Part shown: positions 56,072 to 64,000 of the stretch, in pieces
Layout of the letters: every line of letters starts with the position of its first letter
Numbering within the stretch: the first letter of the stretch is position 1
NCBI GenBank assembly: GCA_014896315.1
Contig: JADBKP010000002.1
Coordinates: 62,001-126,000 of the forward strand
DNA: 64,000 nt
Direction: 5' to 3'
DNA from: Limnochordales bacterium
GTDB lineage: Bacteria; Bacillota; Limnochordia; Limnochordales; DUMU01
Made by a program: the position numbers and the translations under genes
The notes under the pieces: model-generated
The model's input: only the letters and a program-made list of their open reading frames with translations
Databases searched by the model: none
What the model was told of the DNA's origin: nothing

Positions 56072-57718
56072 TTAGCTGCTTTGTCCCTGCCGCGAACCGG
56101 TCTCGAGCAGTTCGTGGAGGTCTATGTCACCCAGACGTTCGCCGATAGTCATACCACCGACATCGCCGGCAGTGTAGGAACCGGGCTCTTCCTCGTCGTA
56201 ATCGCGCCGACTACGCTCTCGTTCCCGGCGGCGGGCCCTTTCACCCCGCTCGGCACGTTCAGAACGCTCACTCCGCTCGCTCGGTTCGCGCCGGCTCTCG
56301 CCCCCCTCGTTCTCAGGTGCCGCCTCCGCTGGCGGTTCCTCCGCCTGACGAATGGAGAGAGAAATCCGGCGATTTTCCGGGTCAATGGCCAAGATCTTAA
56401 CTTTAACTTCCTGGCCGGGCGAGACCACATCGGTACTGCGGGCAACACGGTAGGGAGCAAGCTGTGAGATGTGGACCAACCCTTCAAGTCCATCCTCCAG
56501 CTTGACGAAGGCGCCGAAGTCGACCACCCGGGTTACCTGGCCGGTTACAATCTGGCCCGCCTGGTAGCGCTCGGTCACCCTGGCCCAGGGGTCGCCCTTG
56601 GCCTGTTTGAGACTGAGCGACACCCGCCCCCGCTCGCGATCTACCTTGAGAATCAAAACTTGGACCTGGTCACCCTCGTGCAGCACATCCGACGGATGAC
56701 GCACGCGGCTCCAAGCCATCTCCGAGATGTGCAGCAGGCCTTCGACACCGTTACCGATGTCCACGAAAGCACCAAAGTCAGCCAGGCGGCGTACCGTCCC
56801 GGTAACGATGGTGCCTTCCTGCAGGCTTGCCAGGGTCTCCTCCCGGAGCTTTTTGGCTTCCTCTTCCAGGACCTGTCGGTGCGAAAGGACGACGTTGCGG
56901 CGGTCCTTTTCCAGTTCAATAACCTTCAAACGCAAAGTCTGTCCCACATATTGGTCAAGGTTCTCGACGAAGCCCCGCCCTACCTGGGAGGCAGGAATGA
57001 AACCGCGAACGCCCACGTCGGCCAGGAGTCCGCCTTTGACTCGCTCGGTGACCTTAGCCTCAATCACTTCGCCCGTCTCATACGCCTTCTGCAGACGCTT
57101 CCAGGCAGAATGGGCCAGGGCCCGCCGGCGTGAGAGGATAATCGTACCCTCTCCTTCGTCCACCCGCAGGATGGTTACGTCAATCCTGTCGCCGGGATGC
57201 AGCACGTCTGCCGGGTTCGTGTCCGCAGGTATTCCCAGCTCGGACCGGGGGATTACCCCGTCTGACTTATAGCCGACGTCAACCAGGACCTCGTCCTGCC
57301 GGACCTGCACCACTCTACCCTCGACAATCTGTCCGGGATTAAAGGTGCGAAAAGTCTCGGCATACGGGCCGTTGTCAGCTGCCGTCTCCGCCTGCGTACC
57401 AGCTCCCTCGGCCGGGGTAGAGGGTGTCTGCTGCGCACCGGGCTCAGCACCGATAGCTGCCGGAGGGGTTGCCGCCTCCCCTGCCTTGCCCTCCTCGCGG
57501 TCGGCAACTACCTCTGTTGAACCCGCCCGGGCACCCTGGCCCGCCTGCTCCTCCGCCCGGGGTGCGGTAGCTATCTGGTCGGTGCCGGCTGCCACTTCCT
57601 TCGCCGCCTGCTCCCAGCCCGGTTGCACCGCCTCTGATCTTCCCGGCGACTCCGCCTGCGCGGCATCGGAGGACAGATTCTCACCATTGGCCATATTTTC
57701 CCTCTCCTCGGCTGACAT
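56072..57718 (-). CDS. rpsA: S1 RNA-binding domain protein (30S ribosomal protein S1 type) with long tails
   Basis: A 548-residue protein with four S1 domains from about residue 127: FNPGQIVEGRVVQVRQDEVLVDVGY, then starts near GEVIEAKVTERVKGG, GTIVTGTVRRLADFGAFVDIG, and GQIVTGQVTRVVDFGAFVKLEDG. The first 120 residues are a disordered Ala/Glu/Gly-rich tail, and residues after about 470 carry a SER/RER-rich segment. It binds mRNA and aids translation. GGGGGTT precedes the ATG. The place next to cmk matches ypfD of B. subtilis. Confidence 0.93.
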   Translation of the reverse strand: MSAEERENMANGENLSSDAAQAESPGRSEAVQPGWEQAAKEVAAGTDQIATAPRAEEQAGQGARAGSTEVVADREEGKAGEAATPPAAIGAEPGAQQTPSTPAEGAGTQAETAADNGPYAETFRTFNPGQIVEGRVVQVRQDEVLVDVGYKSDGVIPRSELGIPADTNPADVLHPGDRIDVTILRVDEGEGTIILSRRRALAHSAWKRLQKAYETGEVIEAKVTERVKGGLLADVGVRGFIPASQVGRGFVENLDQYVGQTLRLKVIELEKDRRNVVLSHRQVLEEEAKKLREETLASLQEGTIVTGTVRRLADFGAFVDIGNGVEGLLHISEMAWSRVRHPSDVLHEGDQVQVLILKVDRERGRVSLSLKQAKGDPWARVTERYQAGQIVTGQVTRVVDFGAFVKLEDGLEGLVHISQLAPYRVARSTDVVSPGQEVKVKILAIDPENRRISLSIRQAEEPPAEAAPENEGGESRREPSERSERSERAERGERARRRERERSRRDYDEEEPGSYTAGDVGGMTIGERLGDIDLHELLETGSRQGQSS

Positions 57719-57846
57719 CGTATAACCCCCTCATCCCGCCCACCAGTCAAAGGGCGGTGAGCACTTCCCCCATCTCTTGCGCCCCACCGCACCAACCCTC
57801 TGGCCCTTCATGGCGGAATGAGGCCAGTGCTAGTATGGCGTGACGC

Positions 57847-57871
57847 AACGGAATCATAACGCGATTCCGTT
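57847..57871. repeat. Perfect palindrome upstream of rpsA
   Basis: A 9-bp inverted repeat AACGGAATC / GATTCCGTT around ATAACGC, about 130 bases ahead of rpsA. The rest of 57719-57949 holds no gene; ispH, often found here, is missing. Confidence 0.5.
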
Positions 57872-57949
57872 CCCGTATGTTTGACACAGCACAGGCAATT
57901 CCTTCCCCCAAAAACCAACGTTCCAAGAAAAATATATGCTGCCGGAGGT

Positions 57950-58573
57950 CTAGTGGGCCAAAAGTGTCTGCAAGGCGTGGGCCAGTCCCCCGGAGAGCGC
58001 CTCTAGCGCTTCACGGTCAGCGTGGGTTGATACTACTGCACTTATGGGCTTCCCAAACGTTATACGCACCCTGCCCCGACGGGGAAACCAGCGCCCCTTC
58101 GGCCAAAGCTCCCAGCTGCCGGCTACCGCCACAGGTACGATAGGCGCTCCCGCATGCAACGCAATCAGCGCCGCGCCACCCCGTAAGGCCTGGAGCTGAC
58201 CATCACTGGAACGTGTGCCTTCCGGGAATATCCCCACGATCTTCCCGCTACGAACCCGCTCAATGGCAATACGAAGGGCAGACCGGTCCGGTCTTCCCCG
58301 GCGCAACGGGATGGCGTAAATCCTGGGTAGCACCCAACGCAAGATGGGGTACTGGAATAGCTCGTACTTGGCAAGAAAGTGGATGGGGCGATCAAGAACC
58401 AGAGCGATCAAGATGGGATCGAGGGCCGAGGCATGATTGGCTGCGAGGATGTATCCACCCGCTGGGGGTAAGTTCTCCTTTCCTTCTATTATCAAGTCAA
58501 AATAGCGAAAGGCCAGCGGCCTCAACAACTTCCAGGCGATCCGATATAACAGGGCAAGCCCCTCCTCTTGCAC
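57950..58573 (-). CDS. plsC: 1-acyl-sn-glycerol-3-phosphate acyltransferase
   Basis: A 207-residue membrane-associated acyltransferase making phosphatidic acid. The catalytic AANHASALDPI (HX4D) is near residue 46, and the phosphate-binding FPEGTRSSDGQL near residue 117. No other domain is seen. Its start overlaps the cmk stop by 52 bp, an unusually long overlap, but no later good start exists. The GAGGAGGGGCTT region codes for the N-terminus on this strand. Confidence 0.92.
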   Translation of the reverse strand: MQEEGLALLYRIAWKLLRPLAFRYFDLIIEGKENLPPAGGYILAANHASALDPILIALVLDRPIHFLAKYELFQYPILRWVLPRIYAIPLRRGRPDRSALRIAIERVRSGKIVGIFPEGTRSSDGQLQALRGGAALIALHAGAPIVPVAVAGSWELWPKGRWFPRRGRVRITFGKPISAVVSTHADREALEALSGGLAHALQTLLAH

Positions 58574-59262
58574 TCCAGCATGACGCGCTCGATCGCCGCC
58601 TCCACCGAGATGCCCGTGGTATCAATCACGATGGCATCTGCCGCGCGTCGCAGGGGCGCAACTTCCCGGCTGGAGTCTATCTCGTCGCGACGCCGGATTT
58701 GCTCCTCCAGCTCGGCAAGGTTTACGTCAAACCCGCGGTCGCGCAACTCTGTCCAGCGACGACGCGCCCGCTCGTGAAGGCTGGCAGTCACATATATCTT
58801 GAGGTCGGCATCAGGAAGCACTACCGTCCCGATGTCGCGGCCATCGACGACGATACCCCCGGAGGCTGCCAGCTCCCGCTGCCGAGAAGCCAGCACCTCG
58901 CGCACCCCCGGCACCCTGGCAACCAGCGAGACTTTCTCGCTCACCACGGGACTCCGAATGGCATCGGTCACATCGTTCCCGTCGAGAAAGACCCGCCCCC
59001 GGTCAAGTGCAGTGCAATCCGCACCCTCCCGGGCTGCCTCGAGATCGATACGGGCAAAACGAGCTACTTCCACCAGCTCGCCCGGGTCGGCCCGGGCCGG
59101 ATCGATACCTTGCGTTAGGGCCCGCCACGTAACAGCGCGGTACATTGCTCCGGTATCCAGGTACCGGTAGCGTAACACTTTTGCCAGCCGCCGTGCAATG
59201 GTGCTCTTTCCGGCCCCCGCCGGCCCGTCCACGGCAATGGTCCATTGCGAACCCTCTGCCAA
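58522..59262 (-). CDS. cmk: Cytidylate kinase
   Basis: A 246-residue kinase converting CMP and dCMP to the diphosphates. The P-loop AVDGPAGAGKSTIARRLA is near residue 10, RYRYLDTGAMYRAVT and VDGRDIGTVVLPDADLKIYVTAS follow. The C-terminus is longer than usual by about 20 residues. It starts with TTG, two bases after the aroA stop, so the two are coupled. Confidence 0.96.
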   Translation of the reverse strand: MAEGSQWTIAVDGPAGAGKSTIARRLAKVLRYRYLDTGAMYRAVTWRALTQGIDPARADPGELVEVARFARIDLEAAREGADCTALDRGRVFLDGNDVTDAIRSPVVSEKVSLVARVPGVREVLASRQRELAASGGIVVDGRDIGTVVLPDADLKIYVTASLHERARRRWTELRDRGFDVNLAELEEQIRRRDEIDSSREVAPLRRAADAIVIDTTGISVEAAIERVMLECKRRGLPCYIGSPGSC

Positions 59263-59263
59263 C

Positions 59264-60598
59264 TCAAGCCCTTCTTTCTTCTTGCTCCACTCGCGTTACA
59301 CGTGCCAGTGTCGAGAAGAATCCGGGATACGACGTATCCACCCAACCTGCGCCTTCGATGCTGACCGGCCCCTCCGCCCAGAGGGCAGCTGTCGCCATGG
59401 CCATGGCAATCCGGTGATCTCCCCGGCTGTCAACCTCGCCTGACCGAATTCTTTGTGGACCGGGAATGATCAGGCCGTCAGGAGTCTTCTCCACCTTCAC
59501 TCCCAGTCTTCCGAGGCAGTCCGCCAGGACCTCAATCCGATCGGACTCCTTCACCCGCAGTTCCGCCGCATCCTTGATCACCGTGACGCCGCGAGCTTGC
59601 GTCGCAACCACGGAAAGAACCGGCAGTTCATCTATGAGGAGAGGGATCTCCGCCCCGCCGATCTCCGTCGCCTTCAGATTTCCGCCTACGAGGCGAATAT
59701 CGGCCCGCGGCTCACCACCCTCCTCAACCAGGTTGGCCACCTCGACCCGCGCCCCCATGCGCTGCAACACCTGAAGAATGCCGGTGCGCGTCGGGTTTAC
59801 CCCTACTTTTTCTACCACGATTTCGGCTCCGGGAACCGGTGCGTAAGCGGAAAGAAAGAAGGCTGCCGAGGAGATGTCCCCGGGGATGCGCAGGTGGAAA
59901 GAACGCAGGCGCTGCCCGCCTGCCACCGCTACCCTCCCGCGCCCAGCTTCTTGCCTCATCTCTACCCCGAGGTAGCGGAAGAGCCGCTCTGTATGGTCAC
60001 GGGAGAGCGCCGGTTCCTCCACCACCGTCCACCCGTCGGCAGACAGCCCTGCCAGCAGCAGAGCGGTCTTGACCTGCGCGCTGGCAACGGCCAGTTTGAA
60101 CTCCCTGCCACGCAAGCTCGCACCGTTGCCATCAACAACCAGCGGTGCCAGCTCCCCCTGACGCCGACCGGAGATCTTCGCCCCCATATCCTGTAGCGGG
60201 CGAACGATCCTCCCCATGGGCCGCCGGCGCAGGGAGGCGTCACCTGTAAGAATGCTTACACCCGGTACCCGGCAGACGGCCGCGGCAAGAAGCCGCAAAC
60301 CGGTGCCAGAATTGCCCAGGTCGAGGATATCATCGGGTTCTTGCCACCCCGCCACGCCCGAGCTGGCGATGCGCACCCTCTCGCCCTGCCTTTCGATCTT
60401 AACCCCCAGCTGCGAGAGGGCCTTGAGGGTGGCCAGGCAATCGGCGCTGTTCAAATACCCTTCCAGTACCGTCTCCCCCGCCGCCATCGCTCCCAGGATC
60501 GCCGCCCGGTGCGAGATCGACTTGTCACCGGGAACCCTCATGGTGAGTGACGGTAGTCCCGGCTGGGGAAAGACTTTCACCACATCGGTGCGATGCAT
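59264..60598 (-). CDS. aroA: 3-phosphoshikimate 1-carboxyvinyltransferase (EPSP synthase)
   Basis: A 444-residue shikimate-pathway enzyme. Motifs are VPGDKSISHRAAILGA, LGNSGTGLRLLAA and the late LRVKESDRIEVLADCLGRLG and DSRGDHRIAMAMA. ATG at 60598 has GGAGGAAAGG upstream; the longer frame to 60664 overlaps tyrA. It lies between tyrA and cmk, an arrangement common in Bacillota. Confidence 0.97.
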   Translation of the reverse strand: MHRTDVVKVFPQPGLPSLTMRVPGDKSISHRAAILGAMAAGETVLEGYLNSADCLATLKALSQLGVKIERQGERVRIASSGVAGWQEPDDILDLGNSGTGLRLLAAAVCRVPGVSILTGDASLRRRPMGRIVRPLQDMGAKISGRRQGELAPLVVDGNGASLRGREFKLAVASAQVKTALLLAGLSADGWTVVEEPALSRDHTERLFRYLGVEMRQEAGRGRVAVAGGQRLRSFHLRIPGDISSAAFFLSAYAPVPGAEIVVEKVGVNPTRTGILQVLQRMGARVEVANLVEEGGEPRADIRLVGGNLKATEIGGAEIPLLIDELPVLSVVATQARGVTVIKDAAELRVKESDRIEVLADCLGRLGVKVEKTPDGLIIPGPQRIRSGEVDSRGDHRIAMAMATAALWAEGPVSIEGAGWVDTSYPGFFSTLARVTRVEQEERRA

Positions 60599-60611
60599 CT
60601 GACCTTTCCTC

Positions 60612-61739
60612 CTACCTCTGGCGACAGGTGAACCCGCGGGCGGCCAGGAGCAGGAGAGCCTCATCTCGCGCGGCTTCCGATTCTACAGCGAGCCGCAAGG
60701 TGCCGCCAAAACCCTCCCTGGCCCGCAGGATCTCAATGTCCGCCAGGTTGATGCCCGCTTCGCCCAGAATGCTGGTAACCTGGGCGATGGCGCCGGGCCG
60801 GTCCTGCAATTCAACAACAAGTTCGTAAAAGGGCTGGACATACCCCTTGTGCCGCACCGGAAGGCTGCGGCGCACCTCGCAGGCAGAAGATAGCAGGCGC
60901 ACTAGCTGATCCCGGTCGCGATTGGCCACAGCCTCGAGCAACTCGTGCCAGCAGTTTTCCAGTACTTGAGCCGAAGCTAGCAACGGTTCCGCATTGGCAA
61001 GCATAATGTCCGCCCAGAGGTTGGGATCCCCGGCGGCAATGCGGGTGGTATCCCGGAAACCGCCTGCCGCCAGCGAGAGGGTGAGGGGCAAGTCGGCATT
61101 GACACGATCGGCAGCCCGCACCAACGCCGCTGCCAGAAGATGGGGCAGGTGGCTTACCGCCGCCACCATCCGATCATGGGCATCAGGGTCGACAGTCACG
61201 GGAAGCGCGCCAATCGCCCTGATCCAGCGGGTCAGCCGGGAGATGGCCGGGCCGTTTTCGCCCTCTGCCGTCATCAGCAGGTAGATGGCATTTTCGAAGA
61301 GGTAGGGATCGGCCGCGTCGACCCCAGGCCGCTCCGATCCGGTCATGGGATGCCCGCCGACAAATTGTGCCCTGCGACCACAGGCGGCCACCGCCTCCAT
61401 CACGGGCCGCTTTACGCTGGCCACGTCGGTGACAACCGCATCGGGGTCAGCCAGCTGCAGAACCTGCAGGGTAACCTCGACCACCTGGGCCACCGGAACG
61501 GCCACGATGACCAGCTCCGCCCCGCGAACGGCCGCCTCCAGCGACCGGGCCGCCTGCGTGATCGCCCCCAGGGCAACGGCCCGATCGAGGCTGCGGGCAT
61601 CCACGTCGAAGCCGCTCACCTCCCGGGCCACTCCCCGGCGCAACAGCGCCATCCCAAAAGAGCCCCCGATCAGCCCAACCCCGATCACTGCCACCCGGTT
61701 TATCGGCGTAAGGCTTGTTGCCGCGTCCTCCGGGACCAT
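60612..61739 (-). CDS. tyrA: Prephenate dehydrogenase with ACT domain
   Basis: A 375-residue enzyme that oxidises prephenate to 4-hydroxyphenylpyruvate for tyrosine. The Rossmann loop VAVIGVGLIGGSFGMAL is at residue 16, VTDVASVKRPV and FVGGHPMTGSERPGVDAADP follow. A C-terminal ACT domain (ELVVELQDRPGAIAQVTSIL) suggests feedback by tyrosine. ATG at 61739 follows GGGGGGC. Confidence 0.96.
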   Translation of the reverse strand: MVPEDAATSLTPINRVAVIGVGLIGGSFGMALLRRGVAREVSGFDVDARSLDRAVALGAITQAARSLEAAVRGAELVIVAVPVAQVVEVTLQVLQLADPDAVVTDVASVKRPVMEAVAACGRRAQFVGGHPMTGSERPGVDAADPYLFENAIYLLMTAEGENGPAISRLTRWIRAIGALPVTVDPDAHDRMVAAVSHLPHLLAAALVRAADRVNADLPLTLSLAAGGFRDTTRIAAGDPNLWADIMLANAEPLLASAQVLENCWHELLEAVANRDRDQLVRLLSSACEVRRSLPVRHKGYVQPFYELVVELQDRPGAIAQVTSILGEAGINLADIEILRAREGFGGTLRLAVESEAARDEALLLLAARGFTCRQR

Positions 61740-61766
61740 CACTTGCCCCCCGCTTCCTTGGTATAT

Positions 61767-62804
61767 TTACCACTTCACGGGGGCCGGACTGGCCATTCGC
61801 CGACCCACCGCAGCGGCAACAGCGGCCAGTTCCTGCATGAGCTGGCTGAATTGCGCGGGCGTGAGCGACTGCGGCCCATCGGAAAGAGCCTCTTCCGGCC
61901 GGGGATGAACTTCTATGATCAGCCCGTCCGCTCCCGCGGCACAGGCGGCGCGAGACATTGCGGGAACATACTGCCGTTTGCCCGTTCCATGGCTTGGATC
62001 TACGATGATTGGAAGATGAGAAAGCTCCTTTACCACCGGCACGGCATTAAGGTCAAGAGTGTTGCGGGTCGCCGTCTCAAAGGTCCTAATGCCCCGTTCA
62101 CACAGCATGACCTGGTAGTTTCCGCCTGAAAGAATGTACTCCGCGGCCATCAGCCATTCCTCCACGGTGTTTGCCAATCCCCGCTTGAGAAGGACGGGTT
62201 TGCGGGTGACGGCTACCTCCCGCAACAGGCTGAAGTTTTGCATATTACGGGCTCCGATCTGCAGAATGTCTGCGTACTCAGCCACCAGTTCCACATCTTT
62301 GGGGCTGAGAACCTCGGTGACGATGGGCAACCCGGTCTCCTCCCGGGCAAGACGCAGGAGCTTGAGGCCTTCCTCGGCCAGCCCCTGGAAACTATAAGGA
62401 GAGGTACGCGGCTTGTACGCCCCTCCCCGCAGGATACGCGCCCCGGCCGCCTTCACCTGGCGAGCCGTCTCGACCACCTGTTCCTCTGACTCGACGGCGC
62501 ACGGCCCGGCCATCACCACGAATTCGTCACTGCCCACCCTCACGTCGCCGACCTGGACGACGGTCGGCTCGGGCTTAAACTCCCTTCCGGCCAGCTTGAA
62601 AGGGTGCAGGATCGGAACGATCCGCTCTACACCGGGCATGGCCTCGATGTTTTCAAGGACAGCCGGTTTCTTGTCCCCAATCGCACCGATCACTGTCCTT
62701 TCCACACCCGCGGAGAGGTGGATATCGAAACCGAAATGCCGCAACCTGGCGGCTACGTCTTCGATCTGTCGGGGAGTCGCATCTTTTTTCATCACCACGA
62801 TCAT
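61767..62804 (-). CDS. aroF: DAHP synthase, Thermotoga type with N-terminal regulatory domain
   Basis: A 345-residue first enzyme of the shikimate pathway. The N-terminal ferredoxin-like (ACT-like) domain spans residues 1-70 ([20 protein letters not shown]). The barrel has [49 protein letters not shown] and [11 protein letters not shown]. In Thermotoga this domain gives tyrosine inhibition. It is coupled to tyrA. Confidence 0.96.
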   Translation of the reverse strand: MIVVMKKDATPRQIEDVAARLRHFGFDIHLSAGVERTVIGAIGDKKPAVLENIEAMPGVERIVPILHPFKLAGREFKPEPTVVQVGDVRVGSDEFVVMAGPCAVESEEQVVETARQVKAAGARILRGGAYKPRTSPYSFQGLAEEGLKLLRLAREETGLPIVTEVLSPKDVELVAEYADILQIGARNMQNFSLLREVAVTRKPVLLKRGLANTVEEWLMAAEYILSGGNYQVMLCERGIRTFETATRNTLDLNAVPVVKELSHLPIIVDPSHGTGKRQYVPAMSRAACAAGADGLIIEVHPRPEEALSDGPQSLTPAQFSQLMQELAAVAAAVGRRMASPAPVKW

Positions 62805-62844
62805 TCTCGTTCACCTTCCTCGCCCTCTCGGCTTCCCTTTGCGG

Positions 62845-64000
62845 CTAGCCGTCTTTTGAACGGACCGCTGCCAGAACACGATCCAGCGCTGCAAGGAAGC
62901 GGCGGTTCTGTTCCGGCAATCCCACCGTCACCCGCAGAAAGGTCGGATTGCCGAAGATGTCACCCGTCCGCACGATAACCCCCTCCTGCAGGAGTCTCCG
63001 GAAAACCTCGCGGCCGTCGCAACCCAGGTCGAAATACAAGAAATTGGCCTGGGAGGGGATAACCCGCATTCCCCGGGCGGTCAGCTCTCGCGTCAGCTCC
63101 TCCCGGCCCTCCCGCACCAGCTGCCGGGAGCGGGCGACATGGTCGGTGTCTTCAAGAGCCGCCAGGGCTGCTTCCTGAGCCAGGCTGTTGACGTTGAAGG
63201 GCTCCCGCACCCGCTGCACCAGCGCGACCAGCTCGGCCGGGGCAACTCCATACCCCACCCGCAGGCCGGCCAGTCCGTAGATCTTGGAGAAAGTTCGCAA
63301 GACCACCACTGGACGTCCCTCGGCCACCCAGAGCAGCCCCGGGGTGTAGGCTGGGTCGTCCACGAACTCATAATAGGCCTCATCCAGGACCAGGATGGTC
63401 TCCGGCGGTAGCTGATCGATCAGCCATTCCAGTTCGGGGCGAGAGATGAGCGTACCGGTGGGATTGTTGGGATTGGCGATAAAGACAAGAGGAGTGCGGG
63501 GTACGCGTGCCGCCGCAGCGATGGCTTCCACATCTACGCGGAAATCCTTAAGAGGAACCGCCACCGGCGTCCCGTCCGCTACCCTGCAGGCAAACTCGTA
63601 CTCGCTGAAACTGGGAGTGGGAAAGACCACCCGGTCACCGGGATGTACAAACGTCTCGGCCAGCATCTTGATGAGCTCATCCGAACCGTTGCCCACCATC
63701 ACCTGCTCCGCGGAGATGATCAGCGAGCGCCCCTTACCGGCCGGATCATCTCCAACCTGGGCGCTGAGGTGGGCGGCCAGCGCGTGGCGCAGGCGGAAAG
63801 CGTTGCCGTCCGGATAGATGTGCACCTGACCTGCGGCCGCCCGAATAGCCGCCTGCGCGCGCGGCGAGGGACCGAGCGGGTTTTCGTTGCTGGCAAGCTT
63901 GATCACATCCGTCAGCCCTAATTCCCGTTTCACCTCTTCTATCGGCTTTCCGGGAACGTAGGGAGCGATCTGTAAGATGTTGGGCCGCGGAACTATTCGG
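62845..64000 (-). CDS. hisC: Histidinol-phosphate aminotransferase (5' end outside window)
   Basis: The frame is open to the right edge. Before the GTG at 63933 it reads PRPNILQIAPYVPGKPIEE, the usual HisC start, so the true start lies just outside. The PLP lysine is in LRTFSKIYGLAGLRVGYG; NPNNPTG and LDEAYYEF are also present. It makes histidinol phosphate, and may also aminate prephenate-derived acids, which would fit its place with aroF-tyrA-aroA. Confidence 0.95.
   Translation of the reverse strand, partial: RIVPRPNILQIAPYVPGKPIEEVKRELGLTDVIKLASNENPLGPSPRAQAAIRAAAGQVHIYPDGNAFRLRHALAAHLSAQVGDDPAGKGRSLIISAEQVMVGNGSDELIKMLAETFVHPGDRVVFPTPSFSEYEFACRVADGTPVAVPLKDFRVDVEAIAAAARVPRTPLVFIANPNNPTGTLISRPELEWLIDQLPPETILVLDEAYYEFVDDPAYTPGLLWVAEGRPVVVLRTFSKIYGLAGLRVGYGVAPAELVALVQRVREPFNVNSLAQEAALAALEDTDHVARSRQLVREGREELTRELTARGMRVIPSQANFLYFDLGCDGREVFRRLLQEGVIVRTGDIFGNPTFLRVTVGLPEQNRRFLAALDRVLAAVRSKDG

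Overview
The window looks like a core-chromosome stretch of a GC-rich, endospore-forming Bacillota. Sporulation genes spoIIID, spoIIQ, spoIVA, spoIIP and a Spo0E-like gene sit beside codY, mbl and a complete F-type ATP synthase operon. The flagellar block also carries flgA, flgH and flgI, which make the periplasmic P ring and outer-membrane L ring. An orphan sugar-binding protein has a type I signal peptide instead of a lipobox. Together these suggest a diderm (outer-membrane-bearing) spore-former. With the high GC content this fits Limnochordia-like lineages best; that placement is inference.

Layout. 1-2951: a GH42 beta-galactosidase cut by the left edge and a CDF metal exporter. 2899-10804, minus strand: flgJ-flgI-flgH-flgA-flgG-flgF-mbl-spoIIID-spoIIQ, the order seen around B. 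subtilis spoIIQ-spoIIID-mbl-flhO-flhP but with ring genes added. 10941-12200: the solute-binding protein, convergent with the next block. 12323-19826: atpC-D-G-A-H-F-E-B plus atpI and atpZ. 19956-27468: upp, rpiB, an arginine-phosphatase-like gene, tsaC, prmC, prfA and an unrecognised helical-repeat gene, with folE on the other strand. 27607-35152: a small acidic protein, dinB, codY, tRNA-Leu, a c-di-AMP receptor, folK, folP, a CPBP protease and guaB. 35317-44484: DUF1015, a uronate-isomerase-like protein, queG, tRNA-Trp, a YrzE-like membrane protein, an EF-G paralogue, family 4 uracil-DNA glycosylase, acylphosphatase and tRNA-Pro. 44584-53535: lysC-thrB-hom, spoIVA, der, spoIIP and DUF1614. 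53739-56016: a purine permease, a Spo0E-like gene and an XRE regulator. 56072-64000: rpsA, plsC, cmk, aroA, tyrA, aroF and hisC (cut by the right edge).

No prophage, insertion sequence, CRISPR array or obvious defence system was seen. The main novelty is regulatory and structural. An identical 12-bp promoter element precedes both spoIIID and spoIVA (putative sigma-E), and a near-perfect sigma-F promoter precedes spoIIQ. A PurR-like operator precedes the purine permease, and a tRNA-Leu terminator lies directly ahead of the c-di-AMP receptor gene. L/P-ring genes are embedded in a sporulation locus. Several conserved proteins carry unusual insertions or tails: the YwlE-like phosphatase, S1 and the uracil-DNA glycosylase.
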